Source: an uncultured Faecalibacterium sp.
GTDB lineage: Bacteria; Bacillota; Clostridia; Oscillospirales; Ruminococcaceae
Direction of reading: 5' to 3'
NCBI GenBank assembly: GCA_934513205.1
Contig: CAKSWU010000006.1
Span: 21,827-85,826 of the forward strand
Length of the DNA: 64,000 nt
The position numbers and the translations under genes are program-made. The notes below the pieces were generated by a model. It was not told the DNA's origin. It searched no databases and saw only the letters and a program-made list of their open reading frames with translations. Shown here in pieces: positions 7,735 to 16,266 of this stretch. The stretch's first letter is position 1; every line of letters starts with the position of its first letter.

Positions 7735-8583
7735 TTAGCGCAGGTCCGTGGTAGCGATGTTGTCCATGTCGTCAAACTCCATGTTCTCGCCGCCCATTGC
7801 CCAGATAAACGTATAGTTCGAGGTGCCTACGCCGCTGTGGATGCTCCAGGAGGGGCTGATGACAGCATCCTCGTTGTGCATCACGATGTGGCGGGTCTGG
7901 GTAGGCTCGCCGCACATGTGGAACACCACCTGCCCCTCGGGCAGTTCAAAGTAAGTATAAATCTCCATGCGCCGCTCGTGGGTGTGGCTGGGCATCGTGT
8001 TCCAGTTGGAACCGGCGTCCAGTTCGGTCATACCCATGCTCAGCTGGCAGGTCTTCAGCACATCCGGGTGGATGAACTGGTTGATGGTGCGCTTGTTGCA
8101 GGTCTCCACGCTGCCCAGCGGACGATGATTGGCGTCAGCCATCTTGATCAGCCGGGTCTCGTAGGAGCAGTGCGCGGGAGCGGACACCATGTAGAACTTG
8201 GCGGGATGCTCCGGGTCGGCGGAAGCAAAGGTGACTTCCTTGGTGCCCTTGGTGATGTACAGGCAGTCCTTATAGCCCAGCTCGTACTTCACGCCGTCGG
8301 CCACCACGATGCCGGTGGAATCCTTGCCGATGTTGAACATGCCGATCTCGCGGCGCTCCAAAAAGTAGTGGGTGCCGAAGTTTGCCCACACGTCGATGCC
8401 CTTGTCGATGGACACGGTCTCGTGCACCGGCATGCAGCCCAGCGTGACCATGCGGTCCACATGGCTGTACACAGCAACGACCTCATCGGCCTTGTACAGA
8501 CCGGTGATGAGCATTTCGTCCCGCATTTCCTCAGTGGTATAGCGCTTGAAATCCTTCTGGTTGCAGGAGTAGCGGATATCCAT
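7735..8583 (-). CDS. kduI: 5-keto-4-deoxyuronate isomerase
   Basis: This 282-residue cupin-fold isomerase converts 5-keto-4-deoxyuronate, formed spontaneously from unsaturated uronates released by polysaccharide lyases, into 2,5-diketo-3-deoxygluconate. The sequence is recognisably KduI along its full length. The metal site is visible as MPSHTHERRMEIYTYF (two His and a Glu) and the later His in SWSIHSG. The ATG follows GGAAGGAG. It lies 19 bases downstream of kdgK in the same operon. Confidence 0.97.
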   Translation of the reverse strand: MDIRYSCNQKDFKRYTTEEMRDEMLITGLYKADEVVAVYSHVDRMVTLGCMPVHETVSIDKGIDVWANFGTHYFLERREIGMFNIGKDSTGIVVADGVKYELGYKDCLYITKGTKEVTFASADPEHPAKFYMVSAPAHCSYETRLIKMADANHRPLGSVETCNKRTINQFIHPDVLKTCQLSMGMTELDAGSNWNTMPSHTHERRMEIYTYFELPEGQVVFHMCGEPTQTRHIVMHNEDAVISPSWSIHSGVGTSNYTFIWAMGGENMEFDDMDNIATTDLR

Positions 8584-8602
8584 TGTGGACTCCTTCCTGC
8601 AC

Positions 8603-9628
8603 TTAGCGCTGGATACGGCCGGAACCGTCGCCGCCAGCCAGCTTCTCGACCTCGGACACGGTCATCATGTTGTAGTCGCCCTCGATGGAGTGCTTCAGAG
8701 CAGAAGCAGCAACAGCGAACTCAACAGCCTCCTGAGTGGTCTTGCCGGTCAGCAGGCTGTAGATCAGGCCGCCGCCGAAGGAGTCACCGCCGCCAACGCG
8801 GTCGATGATGTGCAGGTCGTACTTCTTGGAGAAGCAGTACTCATTGGAAGCAACGTCGTACAGCATAGCGCTCCAGCCGTTGTCGAAGGCGCTGTGGCTC
8901 TCACGCAGGGTGATAGCGACCTTCTCGAAGTGGAACTTGTCAGCCAGCTGCTTGGCAACGCTCTTGTAGCCCTCAGCGTTCAGCTTGCCGCCGTAGATAT
9001 CGGTAGCCTCGGCCTCGATGCCGAACACGTCCTTTGCATCCTCCTCGTTGGAGATGCACACGTCAACGTACTGGCACAGGTCGGTCATGGCAGCGCGGGC
9101 CTGCTCACGGGTCCACAGCTTGCCGCGGTAGTTCAGGTCGCAGCTGATCTTCACGCCGTGAGCCTTAGCAGCCTTGCAGGCCTCGCGGCAGATCTCGACA
9201 ACGTTCTCGCCCAGAGCCGGGGTGATGCCGGTGAAGTGGAACCAATCCACGCCCTCGAAGATCTTATCCCAATCAAAGTCGGAGGGCTGAGCCAGCTGGA
9301 TGGCGCTGTTGGCACGGTCGTAGATGCAGACGGAACCACGCTGAGAAGCACCCTTCTCGTTGTAGTAGATGCCCACACGGTCACCGCCGCGGGTGATCAT
9401 GCTGGTATCGACACCGTAGCGGCGCAGGCTGTTGACAGCGGCCTGACCGATGGCGTGTGCGGGGAGCTTGGTGACGAAAGCAGCGTCCAGACCGTAGTTG
9501 GCCAGAGAAACAGCAACGTTGGCCTCGCCGCCGCCGAAGGTGAACTCCAGGCTGTTGGCCTGAACGAAACGCTCGTAGTTGAAGGGCTGCAGACGGACCA
9601 TCAGTTCGCCAAAAGTAACGACTCTCAT
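8603..9628 (-). CDS. kdgK: 2-keto-3-deoxygluconate kinase
   Basis: This 341-residue PfkB-family sugar kinase phosphorylates 2-keto-3-deoxygluconate with ATP to KDPG. The PfkB signature near the N-terminus (FGGGEANVAVSLANYG) and the catalytic segment DRVGGGDSFGGGL (anion hole and base Asp) are both intact. Substrate assignment rests on its position between kduI and the KDPG aldolase. AAAGGAG precedes the ATG at 9628. Confidence 0.92.
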   Translation of the reverse strand: MRVVTFGELMVRLQPFNYERFVQANSLEFTFGGGEANVAVSLANYGLDAAFVTKLPAHAIGQAAVNSLRRYGVDTSMITRGGDRVGIYYNEKGASQRGSVCIYDRANSAIQLAQPSDFDWDKIFEGVDWFHFTGITPALGENVVEICREACKAAKAHGVKISCDLNYRGKLWTREQARAAMTDLCQYVDVCISNEEDAKDVFGIEAEATDIYGGKLNAEGYKSVAKQLADKFHFEKVAITLRESHSAFDNGWSAMLYDVASNEYCFSKKYDLHIIDRVGGGDSFGGGLIYSLLTGKTTQEAVEFAVAASALKHSIEGDYNMMTVSEVEKLAGGDGSGRIQR

Positions 9629-9716
9629 TGGTTATTCTCCTTTATATCGGGTATGTTTGATCCCGCCGCAGGGGGACCCGGTACGGCAGGGCTTTTACAG
9701 GGAAAGGGTCAGGCGC

Positions 9717-10679
9717 TTATGCCTGCACCAGATGGAAGGCAAAGCCGGCGATCTCGTCTGCGAAGTAGCAGGCGATGGTCTTGCCGTTCTTCACGACCTT
9801 GCTGTCCAGATCGAACTTTGCGCCGCGCTGGGTCAGATGGTAGATGGCGCGGTCCACGTTGTTGCAGCCGATGGCGATGTGACCATTGGTGCCGCGGCCG
9901 GGCTTCTTCATGATCTCGAACTCCTTGCTGCCCACAAAGATACTGGAGTTGCCGGGAGCGACCTTCATGTTCAGCAGGCTGCCGATGAGGTTTGCTACCT
10001 TCATGGCCTCTTCCTCGTTGCCGGTGTTGATGCCGACGTGCATCAGCTTCAGGCCCAGCATGGTGTCAACGGCTTCCTTGCTCTGAGCGGTGATCTTGGC
10101 CCAGTCGCCGGCCTTGATGACATCGCTCTTGCACATCCAGGTGCCGCCCACCGCAAAGATCTGGTCATAGCCCAGATAATCGTTGACGTTCTTGGCATTG
10201 ACACCGCCGGTGCACATCCAGCGTGCGCTCTTCAGGGCAGCGCCGATGTTCTTCAGCATGCCCACGCCGCCGTTTGCCTCAGCGGGGAAGAACTTCAGGG
10301 CCTCGCAGCCCATGTTCATAGCCTGCTGCATCTCGCCTGCGGAGCAGGTGCCGGGCATCATAATGCCGCCCTTGTCGATGACGTGCTTGCAGACCTCGGG
10401 GTCGAAGCCGGGAGCAACGATGAAGGAAGCACCAGCTGCCATGGCGCGGTCAGCCTGCTCGCAGGTCAGCACAGTGCCGGCACCCAGCAGCATCTCGGGC
10501 ATTTCTTCGTGGATCTTGCGGATGCACTCCTCAGCACAGGCGGTGCGGAAGGTGACCTCAGCAGCGGGCAGGCCGCCCTCAGCCAGAGCCTTGCACAGGG
10601 GCAGGGCTTCATCAACGCTGTTAAAAGCGATAACAGGGATAATGCCGATCTGATAGACCTTTTCTACGATGGGATTCAT
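9717..10679 (-). CDS. eda: KDPG/KHG aldolase fused to a VOC domain
   Basis: This is a 320-residue two-domain protein. Residues about 1-205 are a class I KDPG/KHG aldolase, which splits KDPG into pyruvate and glyceraldehyde 3-phosphate: AAEVTFRT carries the catalytic Glu and LKFFPAE the Schiff-base Lys. Residues about 215-320 look like a vicinal-oxygen-chelate (glyoxalase/bleomycin-resistance) fold, starting LKLMHVGINTGNEEEA and ending GFAFHLVQA. Ordinary Eda proteins stop near 205-215 residues. It is the first gene of the operon, behind AAAAGGAG. Confidence 0.92.
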   Translation of the reverse strand: MNPIVEKVYQIGIIPVIAFNSVDEALPLCKALAEGGLPAAEVTFRTACAEECIRKIHEEMPEMLLGAGTVLTCEQADRAMAAGASFIVAPGFDPEVCKHVIDKGGIMMPGTCSAGEMQQAMNMGCEALKFFPAEANGGVGMLKNIGAALKSARWMCTGGVNAKNVNDYLGYDQIFAVGGTWMCKSDVIKAGDWAKITAQSKEAVDTMLGLKLMHVGINTGNEEEAMKVANLIGSLLNMKVAPGNSSIFVGSKEFEIMKKPGRGTNGHIAIGCNNVDRAIYHLTQRGAKFDLDSKVVKNGKTIACYFADEIAGFAFHLVQA

Positions 10680-10766
10680 AACGCATTTCTCCTTTTAAAA
10701 TTGAACTCTCTCGGTGCGCGTGGGCGGCCTTCGGGCATGATGCACCCACTGTGCGCTTGTAATATT

Positions 10767-10837
10767 AGTATAAACGACCGAACCGAGTTTGGTAATGCTC
10801 AACAAGCACAATGTTTTGCATAAGAGCTTGTATACAT
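10767..10837 (-). promoter_or_regulatory. uronate operon promoter with palindromic operator
   Basis: On the minus strand TTACCA (10795-10790), a 17-bp spacer and TATACT (10772-10767) precede the aldolase gene. The palindrome TTGTATACAT at 10828-10837 resembles GntR/FadR-type operator half-sites. A GntR/FCD regulator is encoded 2 kb away at 12725, but the link is inference. Confidence 0.5.
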
Positions 10838-10915
10838 TGCACAAAAATGACGAACGAGCCCCAAAATCGGGGCAAAACTCTGTGAAATTGCTGGCAAATT
10901 GCCGCAAAAACAGGC

Positions 10916-11821
10916 TCAGATGCCAAGCTTTTCCAGGATCTCCGCCACGCCGTCGTGGTCGCAGTCGGCGGTGCTGACGAGGTCTGCCAGCGCCCGGATC
11001 TCGGGCATACCGTTTGCCATCACGGCGGCAATGCCCGCTTTTTCCAGCATGGCGCGGTCGTTCTCGCTGTCGCCCACCGCAAGGGTGGATGTGTGCGGGA
11101 CGCCCAGCAGGTCCGCCAGCGACAGCAGCGCCTCGCCCTTATCCACCCCGGCGGCAGTCACCTCGATGTTGTGGGGAGCACCCTGCACGACCTCCACCGC
11201 CGGGATGGCGCGGAACCGGGGCAGGGCAGCGGCAGCCTGCGCCGCGTTCTCGAAGAATACGCAGAACTTTTCAACGGCAAAGGCGTTGCGGCTCATCCAC
11301 TCGGCAGCGTCCCGCAGGACGGTGAACCGCCCGTCGTTGGGCTGGCGGGCCTCGGTGCTGCTGTTTGCCATGCGGGAGGCCGCCAGACGGAGGCTGCGCG
11401 CATCGGTGCAGGCGTAGCCGTTGGAAAAGATGCGCAGGTCGGCGTGGCAGCTTTCGCACACCGCAAAGGCTTCCCGCGCGGTCTCTGCAGGCATCGGGCG
11501 GTGCAGCAGGCAGACCGGCTGGGTGGTGTGGTGCTCCGTTGCGTTGGAGTAGCGGCTGTACACGGCGCTCAGGGGGTCATCGCCCAGATCCCAGACGGCG
11601 GCGCCGTTGGTGGTGATGACATAACGGATGCCGGGCAGCTGCGCTACCACCGGCGGCAGACTGGCAAGCGGGCGGCCGGTGGCGGGCACGATGTGCACGC
11701 CCTTGTCCACGGCGGTCTGCAATGCGGCGCGGGTGCGGGGCGTGATATGACCTTTGCGGTCCAGCAGGGTGCCGTCCAGATCCAGTGCGACCAGACGGAC
11801 AGGGGGAAATTCTTGTGGCAT
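10916..11821 (-). CDS. Cof-type HAD-family phosphatase
   Basis: This is a 301-residue HAD hydrolase with ALDLDGTLLD (motif I), an ATGRP motif II and AVGDSENDRAMLEKAG (motif IV). It belongs to the same Cof subfamily as the gene at 4008 but is only moderately similar. The product is cytoplasmic and the substrate unknown. AAAAGGAG precedes the ATG. It is transcribed divergently from the PAP2 gene, from a promoter that overlaps the PAP2 promoter at its -35. Confidence 0.88.
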   Translation of the reverse strand: MPQEFPPVRLVALDLDGTLLDRKGHITPRTRAALQTAVDKGVHIVPATGRPLASLPPVVAQLPGIRYVITTNGAAVWDLGDDPLSAVYSRYSNATEHHTTQPVCLLHRPMPAETAREAFAVCESCHADLRIFSNGYACTDARSLRLAASRMANSSTEARQPNDGRFTVLRDAAEWMSRNAFAVEKFCVFFENAAQAAAALPRFRAIPAVEVVQGAPHNIEVTAAGVDKGEALLSLADLLGVPHTSTLAVGDSENDRAMLEKAGIAAVMANGMPEIRALADLVSTADCDHDGVAEILEKLGI

Positions 11822-11859
11822 GGGGTACTCCTTTTGTAAATAAGATACAGCTTGTTTTT

Positions 11860-11909
11860 ATTGTATCGCAGGGGCAGCATTTGCGCAAGAGGACGGAATG
11901 TGCTATAAT
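11860..11909. promoter_or_regulatory. divergent promoters sharing one -35 palindrome
   Basis: Plus strand: TTGCGC (11881-11886), 17 bp, TATAAT (11904-11909). Minus strand: TTGCGC (11888-11883), 17 bp, TACAAT (11865-11860). Both -35 hexamers lie in the 8-bp palindrome TTGCGCAA at 11881-11888. Confidence 0.75.
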
Positions 11910-11953
11910 AATACGTCAATTCATACAAAATCTGGAAAGATAGGAGAAATGGC

Positions 11954-12607
11954 ATGAAACCTGACCAACTGCGCAGCCGGTGCCGCCCGCATCTGTGGTA
12001 CCAGCTGTACTGGGTGGTGTACCTTGTCTGGTTCTTCTGGCTGGACCTGACCGTCACCGCTCCCAAATACATCCTGCACAGCCCGCTGGACGACCGCATC
12101 CCCTTCAACGAGTGGTTCGTGTTCCCCTATTGCAGCTGGTTTTTGCTGCTGGCCGGGGTGACGGCAGCGCTGTGGTGGTGCGACACCAAAAGCTACGACA
12201 AACTCTGCCTGACCATGTTTTCCGGCATGACCCTCTGCCTGATCGTGTACATGGTCCTGCCCAACGGGCTGGACATCCGCCCCACGGCGGAAGCGGTGGG
12301 CCGCAGCAATCTTGCCATGTACATCATGCAGCTGCTGTGGAAGGCGGACGCCTCGGTGAACGTCTGCCCCTCCATCCACTGCCAGAGCTCTGCCTGCATG
12401 GCAATGGCCTTCAGCCACAGCCGTCTGGCAGAGGGCAGGCCTTTGCGCAAGGTGGCAGCATGGGCGTGGGCGGCGCTCATCTGCCTGTCCACGGTGTTCA
12501 CCAAACAGCACTCGGTCATTGACGTGGCCTGCGGGCTGGCAGTAGCTTTTGTGTGGCTGCCGGTGCTGTACCGCCCGGCAAAAAAGACGCCGGAAAGGCA
12601 GCGGTGA
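11954..12607 (+). CDS. PAP2-family membrane phosphatase
   Basis: This 217-residue integral membrane protein has about five hydrophobic segments. CPSIHCQSS and the later STVFTKQHSVIDV correspond to motifs 2 and 3 of type 2 phosphatidic acid phosphatases (SxxHxxx and SRxxxxxHxxxD), with Lys in place of the usual Arg. The family dephosphorylates phosphatidate, undecaprenyl pyrophosphate and related lipid phosphates at the outer membrane face. Substrate is not determinable. The gene is monocistronic, divergent from the HAD gene. Confidence 0.8.
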   Translation: MKPDQLRSRCRPHLWYQLYWVVYLVWFFWLDLTVTAPKYILHSPLDDRIPFNEWFVFPYCSWFLLLAGVTAALWWCDTKSYDKLCLTMFSGMTLCLIVYMVLPNGLDIRPTAEAVGRSNLAMYIMQLLWKADASVNVCPSIHCQSSACMAMAFSHSRLAEGRPLRKVAAWAWAALICLSTVFTKQHSVIDVACGLAVAFVWLPVLYRPAKKTPERQR

Positions 12608-12647
12608 GCAAAACCAAAAAAATATGCCGTTCGGGTTGCAGCTGCAC

Positions 12648-12696
12648 TTGACAGCGGGGGCGCGGTTGGGTAATATGGTCTTGTACTGATATATCA
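12648..12696 (+). promoter_or_regulatory. promoter of the GntR gene with operator at the start site
   Basis: A consensus TTGACA (12648-12653), 17-bp spacer and TAATAT (12671-12676). The perfect 10-bp palindrome TGATATATCA (12687-12696) sits just downstream of the predicted start site, the position expected for autorepression. Confidence 0.7.
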
Positions 12697-12724
12697 ATTC
12701 GGTGCACTGAAGGGAGAGGAGATC

Positions 12725-13399
12725 ATGCCGTCACTGAGTGCCCGCGAAGTGGCCTACCGGACCATTCGCAGCAGGATCATCACCATGGAGCTCAAGCCCG
12801 GTGATCCTTTGAACGACCGTGAACTTGCGGAGGAACTGGGCATCAGCCGCACCCCCATGCGGGAAGCGCTGCTGATGCTGAACCTTGCCCGGATGGTGGA
12901 CATCAAACCTCAGAGCGGCACCCATGTGGCGCCCATCAACCTGAAGCTGATGGAAATGGAGCAGTTTTCCCGCTACACGCTGGAGCGGGAGGTCCTGACC
13001 CGTCTGGCGGGGCAGCTGACCGAACAGCAGGTCGCAGAGTACCGCCAGAACATCGAGGACTATCGCCAGCTGGAAGCAGACCTTGAGCAGCCCCGGCGCT
13101 GCACCCGGCTGCTGGAGCTGGACAATGCGTTCCACCGCAAGGCGTTTCAGATCTGCGGCATGGAGGCACACTACGATTACATGCTGGCAAGCCTGCAGCA
13201 TGTGGAGCGCATCCGCACCTTCAGCCTGCAGACTGAGGAAAACAAATCGGTGTGCGGGGCGCATACCCGCATTCTGGAGGCGGTGATCGGCGGCAGCACC
13301 GGAGAGATCGGTGAGGCGCTGCAAAGCCACCTGACCCGCTACCAGCTTTCGGTGGAGCAGGCGCGGGCAGTCCACCCGGATTATTTCATCGACCAGTAA
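12725..13399 (+). CDS. GntR-family regulator, FCD type
   Basis: This 224-residue transcription factor has an N-terminal winged helix (about residues 5-70; LNDRELAEELGISRTPMREAL is the recognition region, with TPMREAL typical of GntR) and an all-helical FCD ligand domain with His residues that usually bind a metal. FCD regulators commonly sense sugar acids or organic acids, and this one lies beside the uronate operon, so control of that operon is plausible. A palindrome at its own promoter suggests autoregulation. Confidence 0.9.
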   Translation: MPSLSAREVAYRTIRSRIITMELKPGDPLNDRELAEELGISRTPMREALLMLNLARMVDIKPQSGTHVAPINLKLMEMEQFSRYTLEREVLTRLAGQLTEQQVAEYRQNIEDYRQLEADLEQPRRCTRLLELDNAFHRKAFQICGMEAHYDYMLASLQHVERIRTFSLQTEENKSVCGAHTRILEAVIGGSTGEIGEALQSHLTRYQLSVEQARAVHPDYFIDQ

Positions 13400-13406
13400 A
13401 GATCCT

Positions 13407-13452
13407 GCAAAGGGGGAACGGCGGAAAAACGCGGTCCCCCCTTTGTTTTTTG
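13407..13452 (+). terminator. intrinsic terminator
   Basis: AAAGGGGG (13409-13416) pairs with CCCCCTTT (13437-13444), followed by a long T run. Confidence 0.85.
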
Positions 13453-13484
13453 CAGCGGGGCAGGGCAGTCCTTGAATCCCGTTC

Positions 13485-13513
13485 TTGACCATGCCTGCAT
13501 TTTGCGGTAAAAT
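13485..13513 (+). promoter_or_regulatory. sigma-A promoter
   Basis: TTGACC (13485-13490), 17-bp spacer, TAAAAT (13508-13513), about 85 bases before the gene at 13598. Confidence 0.6.
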
Positions 13514-13597
13514 CGGGGTACAATCCGGTGTGCCCCCGGACACACCTTTCTGACACCGCGCGTGTCACCTTTTGAAAAACGACAGGAGGTCTTGAAA

Positions 13598-14527
13598 ATG
13601 AAGGCCAAACGATGGATCGCATGGATGCTGGCAGTGGTATTTGTCCTCAGTACAGCGGCAATGCCCGTGCTGGCAGCAGCTCCTGCCCCGGAGCAGACCG
13701 GGGTGGTGGAACAGATCGAAAACGGCGTTGTTACCATCCGGCTCAAGGCCACCGGAAATCTGGTCTATGGCTCGGACTTTAAGCTGGAGGTCCAGACGAC
13801 CCCGGAGAACACCCAATACATCGGTGTGGTGCTGGGCACCGGCGGCGAGGCGAACGGGTATGTGACCCTGATCCTTTCGGACAAGATCCGCACCCTGCTC
13901 AAGCTGATCCCGCTGCCCAAAAAGATGTCCGCAACCCCGGATCAGGAGGAAGAGTTCAACGTATACAGCTACCTCAAGCAGCTCATTGACGGCAACGATG
14001 TGAGCGTTCTGCTGCGGGTGGCGGACGAGGTGGTCTCGGTGATGGATGTGCTGCACTTCTATGTGCCCACCATCCAGCAGATCGCCGATGGCCTGCGCCT
14101 TGCGCTGAACCTGATCCGCCGGTATCTGCCGGAGGGGGCCATGAGCCGCATCTATCTGGACGAGCAGCCGGTGGACTCCGGCAATTATGTTGCCGGTGCC
14201 GTCGCGCTGGAGAGCGGCGATGTGAACACGGCAGGCTTTGCCATGTTCCGCATCAAGCCCCGCACCGAGGGCGTGAGCCTGCGCTGGTCGCAGGATGCCG
14301 GCTCCATGACGGCAGAGGAAGCCCGGAACGCAGATCTGGCTGCGGTGCTGGAAGTGGACGGTCAGGCTGTGCCGGATGCAAAGATCCGCTATACCTATAA
14401 AAAGAACAGCTTTTTCAGCTGCAAGACCGATGCCCGTCCCACGGAACCCGGCACCTATGTGCAGACCGCAGAGGCGGGCGGCAACTACTCCGGCGGCAAG
14501 ATCACCCGCACCATCACCATCCGCTGA
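13598..14527 (+). CDS. secreted protein of unknown function
   Basis: This 309-residue protein begins with a clear Sec signal (MKAKRWIAWMLAVVFVLS..., predicted cleavage after about VLAAA, residue 27). The mature part shows no motif I recognise. The last about 45 residues (YTYKKN... PTEPGTYVQTAEAGGNY) look like the small beta-sandwich MBG-type repeat found at the ends of surface proteins. No sortase motif or C-terminal anchor is present, so it is probably released or held by other contacts. The start is set by AGGAGGT 8 bases before the ATG; an in-frame upstream ATG lacks a site. Confidence 0.75.
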   Translation: MKAKRWIAWMLAVVFVLSTAAMPVLAAAPAPEQTGVVEQIENGVVTIRLKATGNLVYGSDFKLEVQTTPENTQYIGVVLGTGGEANGYVTLILSDKIRTLLKLIPLPKKMSATPDQEEEFNVYSYLKQLIDGNDVSVLLRVADEVVSVMDVLHFYVPTIQQIADGLRLALNLIRRYLPEGAMSRIYLDEQPVDSGNYVAGAVALESGDVNTAGFAMFRIKPRTEGVSLRWSQDAGSMTAEEARNADLAAVLEVDGQAVPDAKIRYTYKKNSFFSCKTDARPTEPGTYVQTAEAGGNYSGGKITRTITIR

Positions 14528-14540
14528 ACCCCGAGACAGC

Positions 14541-14580
14541 AAAGCAGCCCGCGCCATCCGGCGCGGGCTGCTTTTTGTTT
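14541..14580. terminator. bidirectional terminator
   Basis: A perfect 15-bp stem (14541-14555 with 14560-14574) and a TTTTTGTTTTG tail on the plus strand. It separates the secreted-protein gene from the convergent DnaJ-domain gene. Confidence 0.9.
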
Positions 14581-14586
14581 TGTCTG

Positions 14587-15309
14587 TCAGAACCGGAACC
14601 GGAAGCCCCAGCCGCCGCAGCAGCAGTTGCACAGCAGGTTCAGCAGGATCATGCTCCAGCACCACTGCATAAGACCGCCGGAGCGGGTGTAGGTGGTCTG
14701 GGTGGTGCGGTAGGCCTGACCGGGATTCTGCATCCGGCGCAGGTGCATCTGATATTCGGTGTTGCCCGGGTCCAGCTGTACAGCCCGGCGGGCGTCCTGC
14801 AGGGCACCGATGCTGTTGCCCAGACCCTGATGGGCAAGGGAGGACAGATAATACCAGCGGGCATTGCGTCCGCTCATGCCGTCCAGCACGCGGCGGGCCT
14901 CTGCGTAGCGCCCATTGACCACAAAGTTGCGGGCGGCCTGCATCTCCGGGCTGTCGGCACCGGAATAGCTGGCGCGCCCCTGCGGGCCGTAACCCTGCTG
15001 GTAGCCGCCAAAGCCGAAGCCGAACCCGAAGGGGTCAAAGTCCTCAAAGCCGCTCTGGTACCCCTGCTGATAGCCCTGCTGCTGATAGCCCTGTCGGCTC
15101 TGCCCATAATAGGCCCCGCCCGCAGACCCGGCGGTGCCCTTGGTGATGGCGTCGTAGGCCTCCTGCACTTCCTTGAAGTGCTCCTCGGCGGTGGGGTCGT
15201 TGGGGTTCAGGTCCGGGTGCCAGCGTTTGCATTTGGCACGGTAGGCTTTTTTGATCTCGTCATCGCTGGCGCTGCGGGACACGCCCAGCACTTCATACGG
15301 GTCTTTCAT
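14587..15309 (-). CDS. J-domain membrane protein
   Basis: This 240-residue protein opens with a J domain (residues about 3-62, with the essential HPD tripeptide in KRWHPDLNP), which stimulates a DnaK partner. A Gly/Tyr/Gln/Phe-rich linker follows (about 63-110), then TPR-like helices (ARNFVVNGRY, ALQDARRAVQLDPGN) and a Cys-rich hydrophobic C-terminus that may be a membrane anchor. It is not a full DnaJ because the zinc and substrate domains are absent. It lies downstream of the DUF5685 and zinc-ribbon genes on the same strand. Confidence 0.85.
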   Translation of the reverse strand: MKDPYEVLGVSRSASDDEIKKAYRAKCKRWHPDLNPNDPTAEEHFKEVQEAYDAITKGTAGSAGGAYYGQSRQGYQQQGYQQGYQSGFEDFDPFGFGFGFGGYQQGYGPQGRASYSGADSPEMQAARNFVVNGRYAEARRVLDGMSGRNARWYYLSSLAHQGLGNSIGALQDARRAVQLDPGNTEYQMHLRRMQNPGQAYRTTQTTYTRSGGLMQWCWSMILLNLLCNCCCGGWGFRFRF

Positions 15310-15408
15310 GGATGTACTTCCTCACGTCTCATTCCGCGCAGCCGCATTGCCGCGCAACATTCTTATAGTACCGGAACTGTGCCGGAAAATCAAGCGGAAA
15401 AACGCCGC

Positions 15409-16260
15409 TCAGGGGTCGATGCCGCCTTTTTTGCGGGCATCCTTTGCCATTTTGCAGTCGTATTTCAGCCACACGCCGGAATACAGGATGTTGCGCAGCA
15501 GGTCGGCATCCTCCACGCAGGGCAGGCGCTCAAAGCTCTGGGCGCAGCGGGCAAGCAGCAGCTCGAAGATCTCCCGCATCTCCTGCTCCCAGCCGGGCTG
15601 GGTGCTCAGGGCACAAAGGGGGTTGTAGGCACCCCGGCGCTTGTCCCGCTCCAGATCATCAAAGGCGTCCAGCAGATAGATGAACTTGCCCAGATGGAAG
15701 CCGATGCTGCGCAGCTCCGGCGACCAGTGGTCCTGCCGGTAGTCAAACAGCTCTGCCATCAGCTGACCAAAGCAGCCGGACACGGCGTCCAGGTCCTGAC
15801 TGCCCACGGCTTCGTACTCTGCCAGACGCTCCAGACTGCTGCGGATGGCACAGCACTGGCGGGGCCAGCGGGCCTCGGCGTCCTGCCGGCAGCCGGTCAG
15901 CAGGGCCTCGTAGCCCAGCGCCAGCAGGTTCCGGTCGTCCCGCCACTTGTCATCAGCGCTGTAATAGTGCAGTGCCACACTCAGATCGGCGCAGTAGTCG
16001 GTGGGACTGTCCGACCGCCAGTCCACCCCGCGCAGGGGGTGCACCGGACAGCGGCTGTGCCCGGCGGCGGCCTGCGTCTCGCCCTCGTACAGGCTGCACA
16101 GCAGAAGGTCCAGAAAGGTCAGGTCATAACTCAGGGAAAACCGCCCGCGCAGCCCGTGCAGTGCATCAATGCGGCGGCACAGCCCGCAGTATGCGGTGCG
16201 GTAGCGCGCCTGCGCTTCGGGTGTGAGGGCGGTCTGATCCGGCACGATGTATCCAAACAT
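15409..16260 (-). CDS. DUF5685-family protein
   Basis: This 283-residue soluble, helix-rich protein matches my knowledge of DUF5685 (start MFGY, YCGLC, CPVHP, then LDAFDDLERDKRRGAYNPL). The family has no known function. The LLDAFDDLERD stretch recalls the Asp-rich helices of isoprenoid-synthase folds, but only loosely, and I make no enzymatic claim. It starts 6 bases after the upstream zinc-ribbon gene with only a weak binding site, so it is probably translationally coupled to it. Confidence 0.7.
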   Translation of the reverse strand: MFGYIVPDQTALTPEAQARYRTAYCGLCRRIDALHGLRGRFSLSYDLTFLDLLLCSLYEGETQAAAGHSRCPVHPLRGVDWRSDSPTDYCADLSVALHYYSADDKWRDDRNLLALGYEALLTGCRQDAEARWPRQCCAIRSSLERLAEYEAVGSQDLDAVSGCFGQLMAELFDYRQDHWSPELRSIGFHLGKFIYLLDAFDDLERDKRRGAYNPLCALSTQPGWEQEMREIFELLLARCAQSFERLPCVEDADLLRNILYSGVWLKYDCKMAKDARKKGGIDP

Positions 16261-16266
16261 GGCGTG

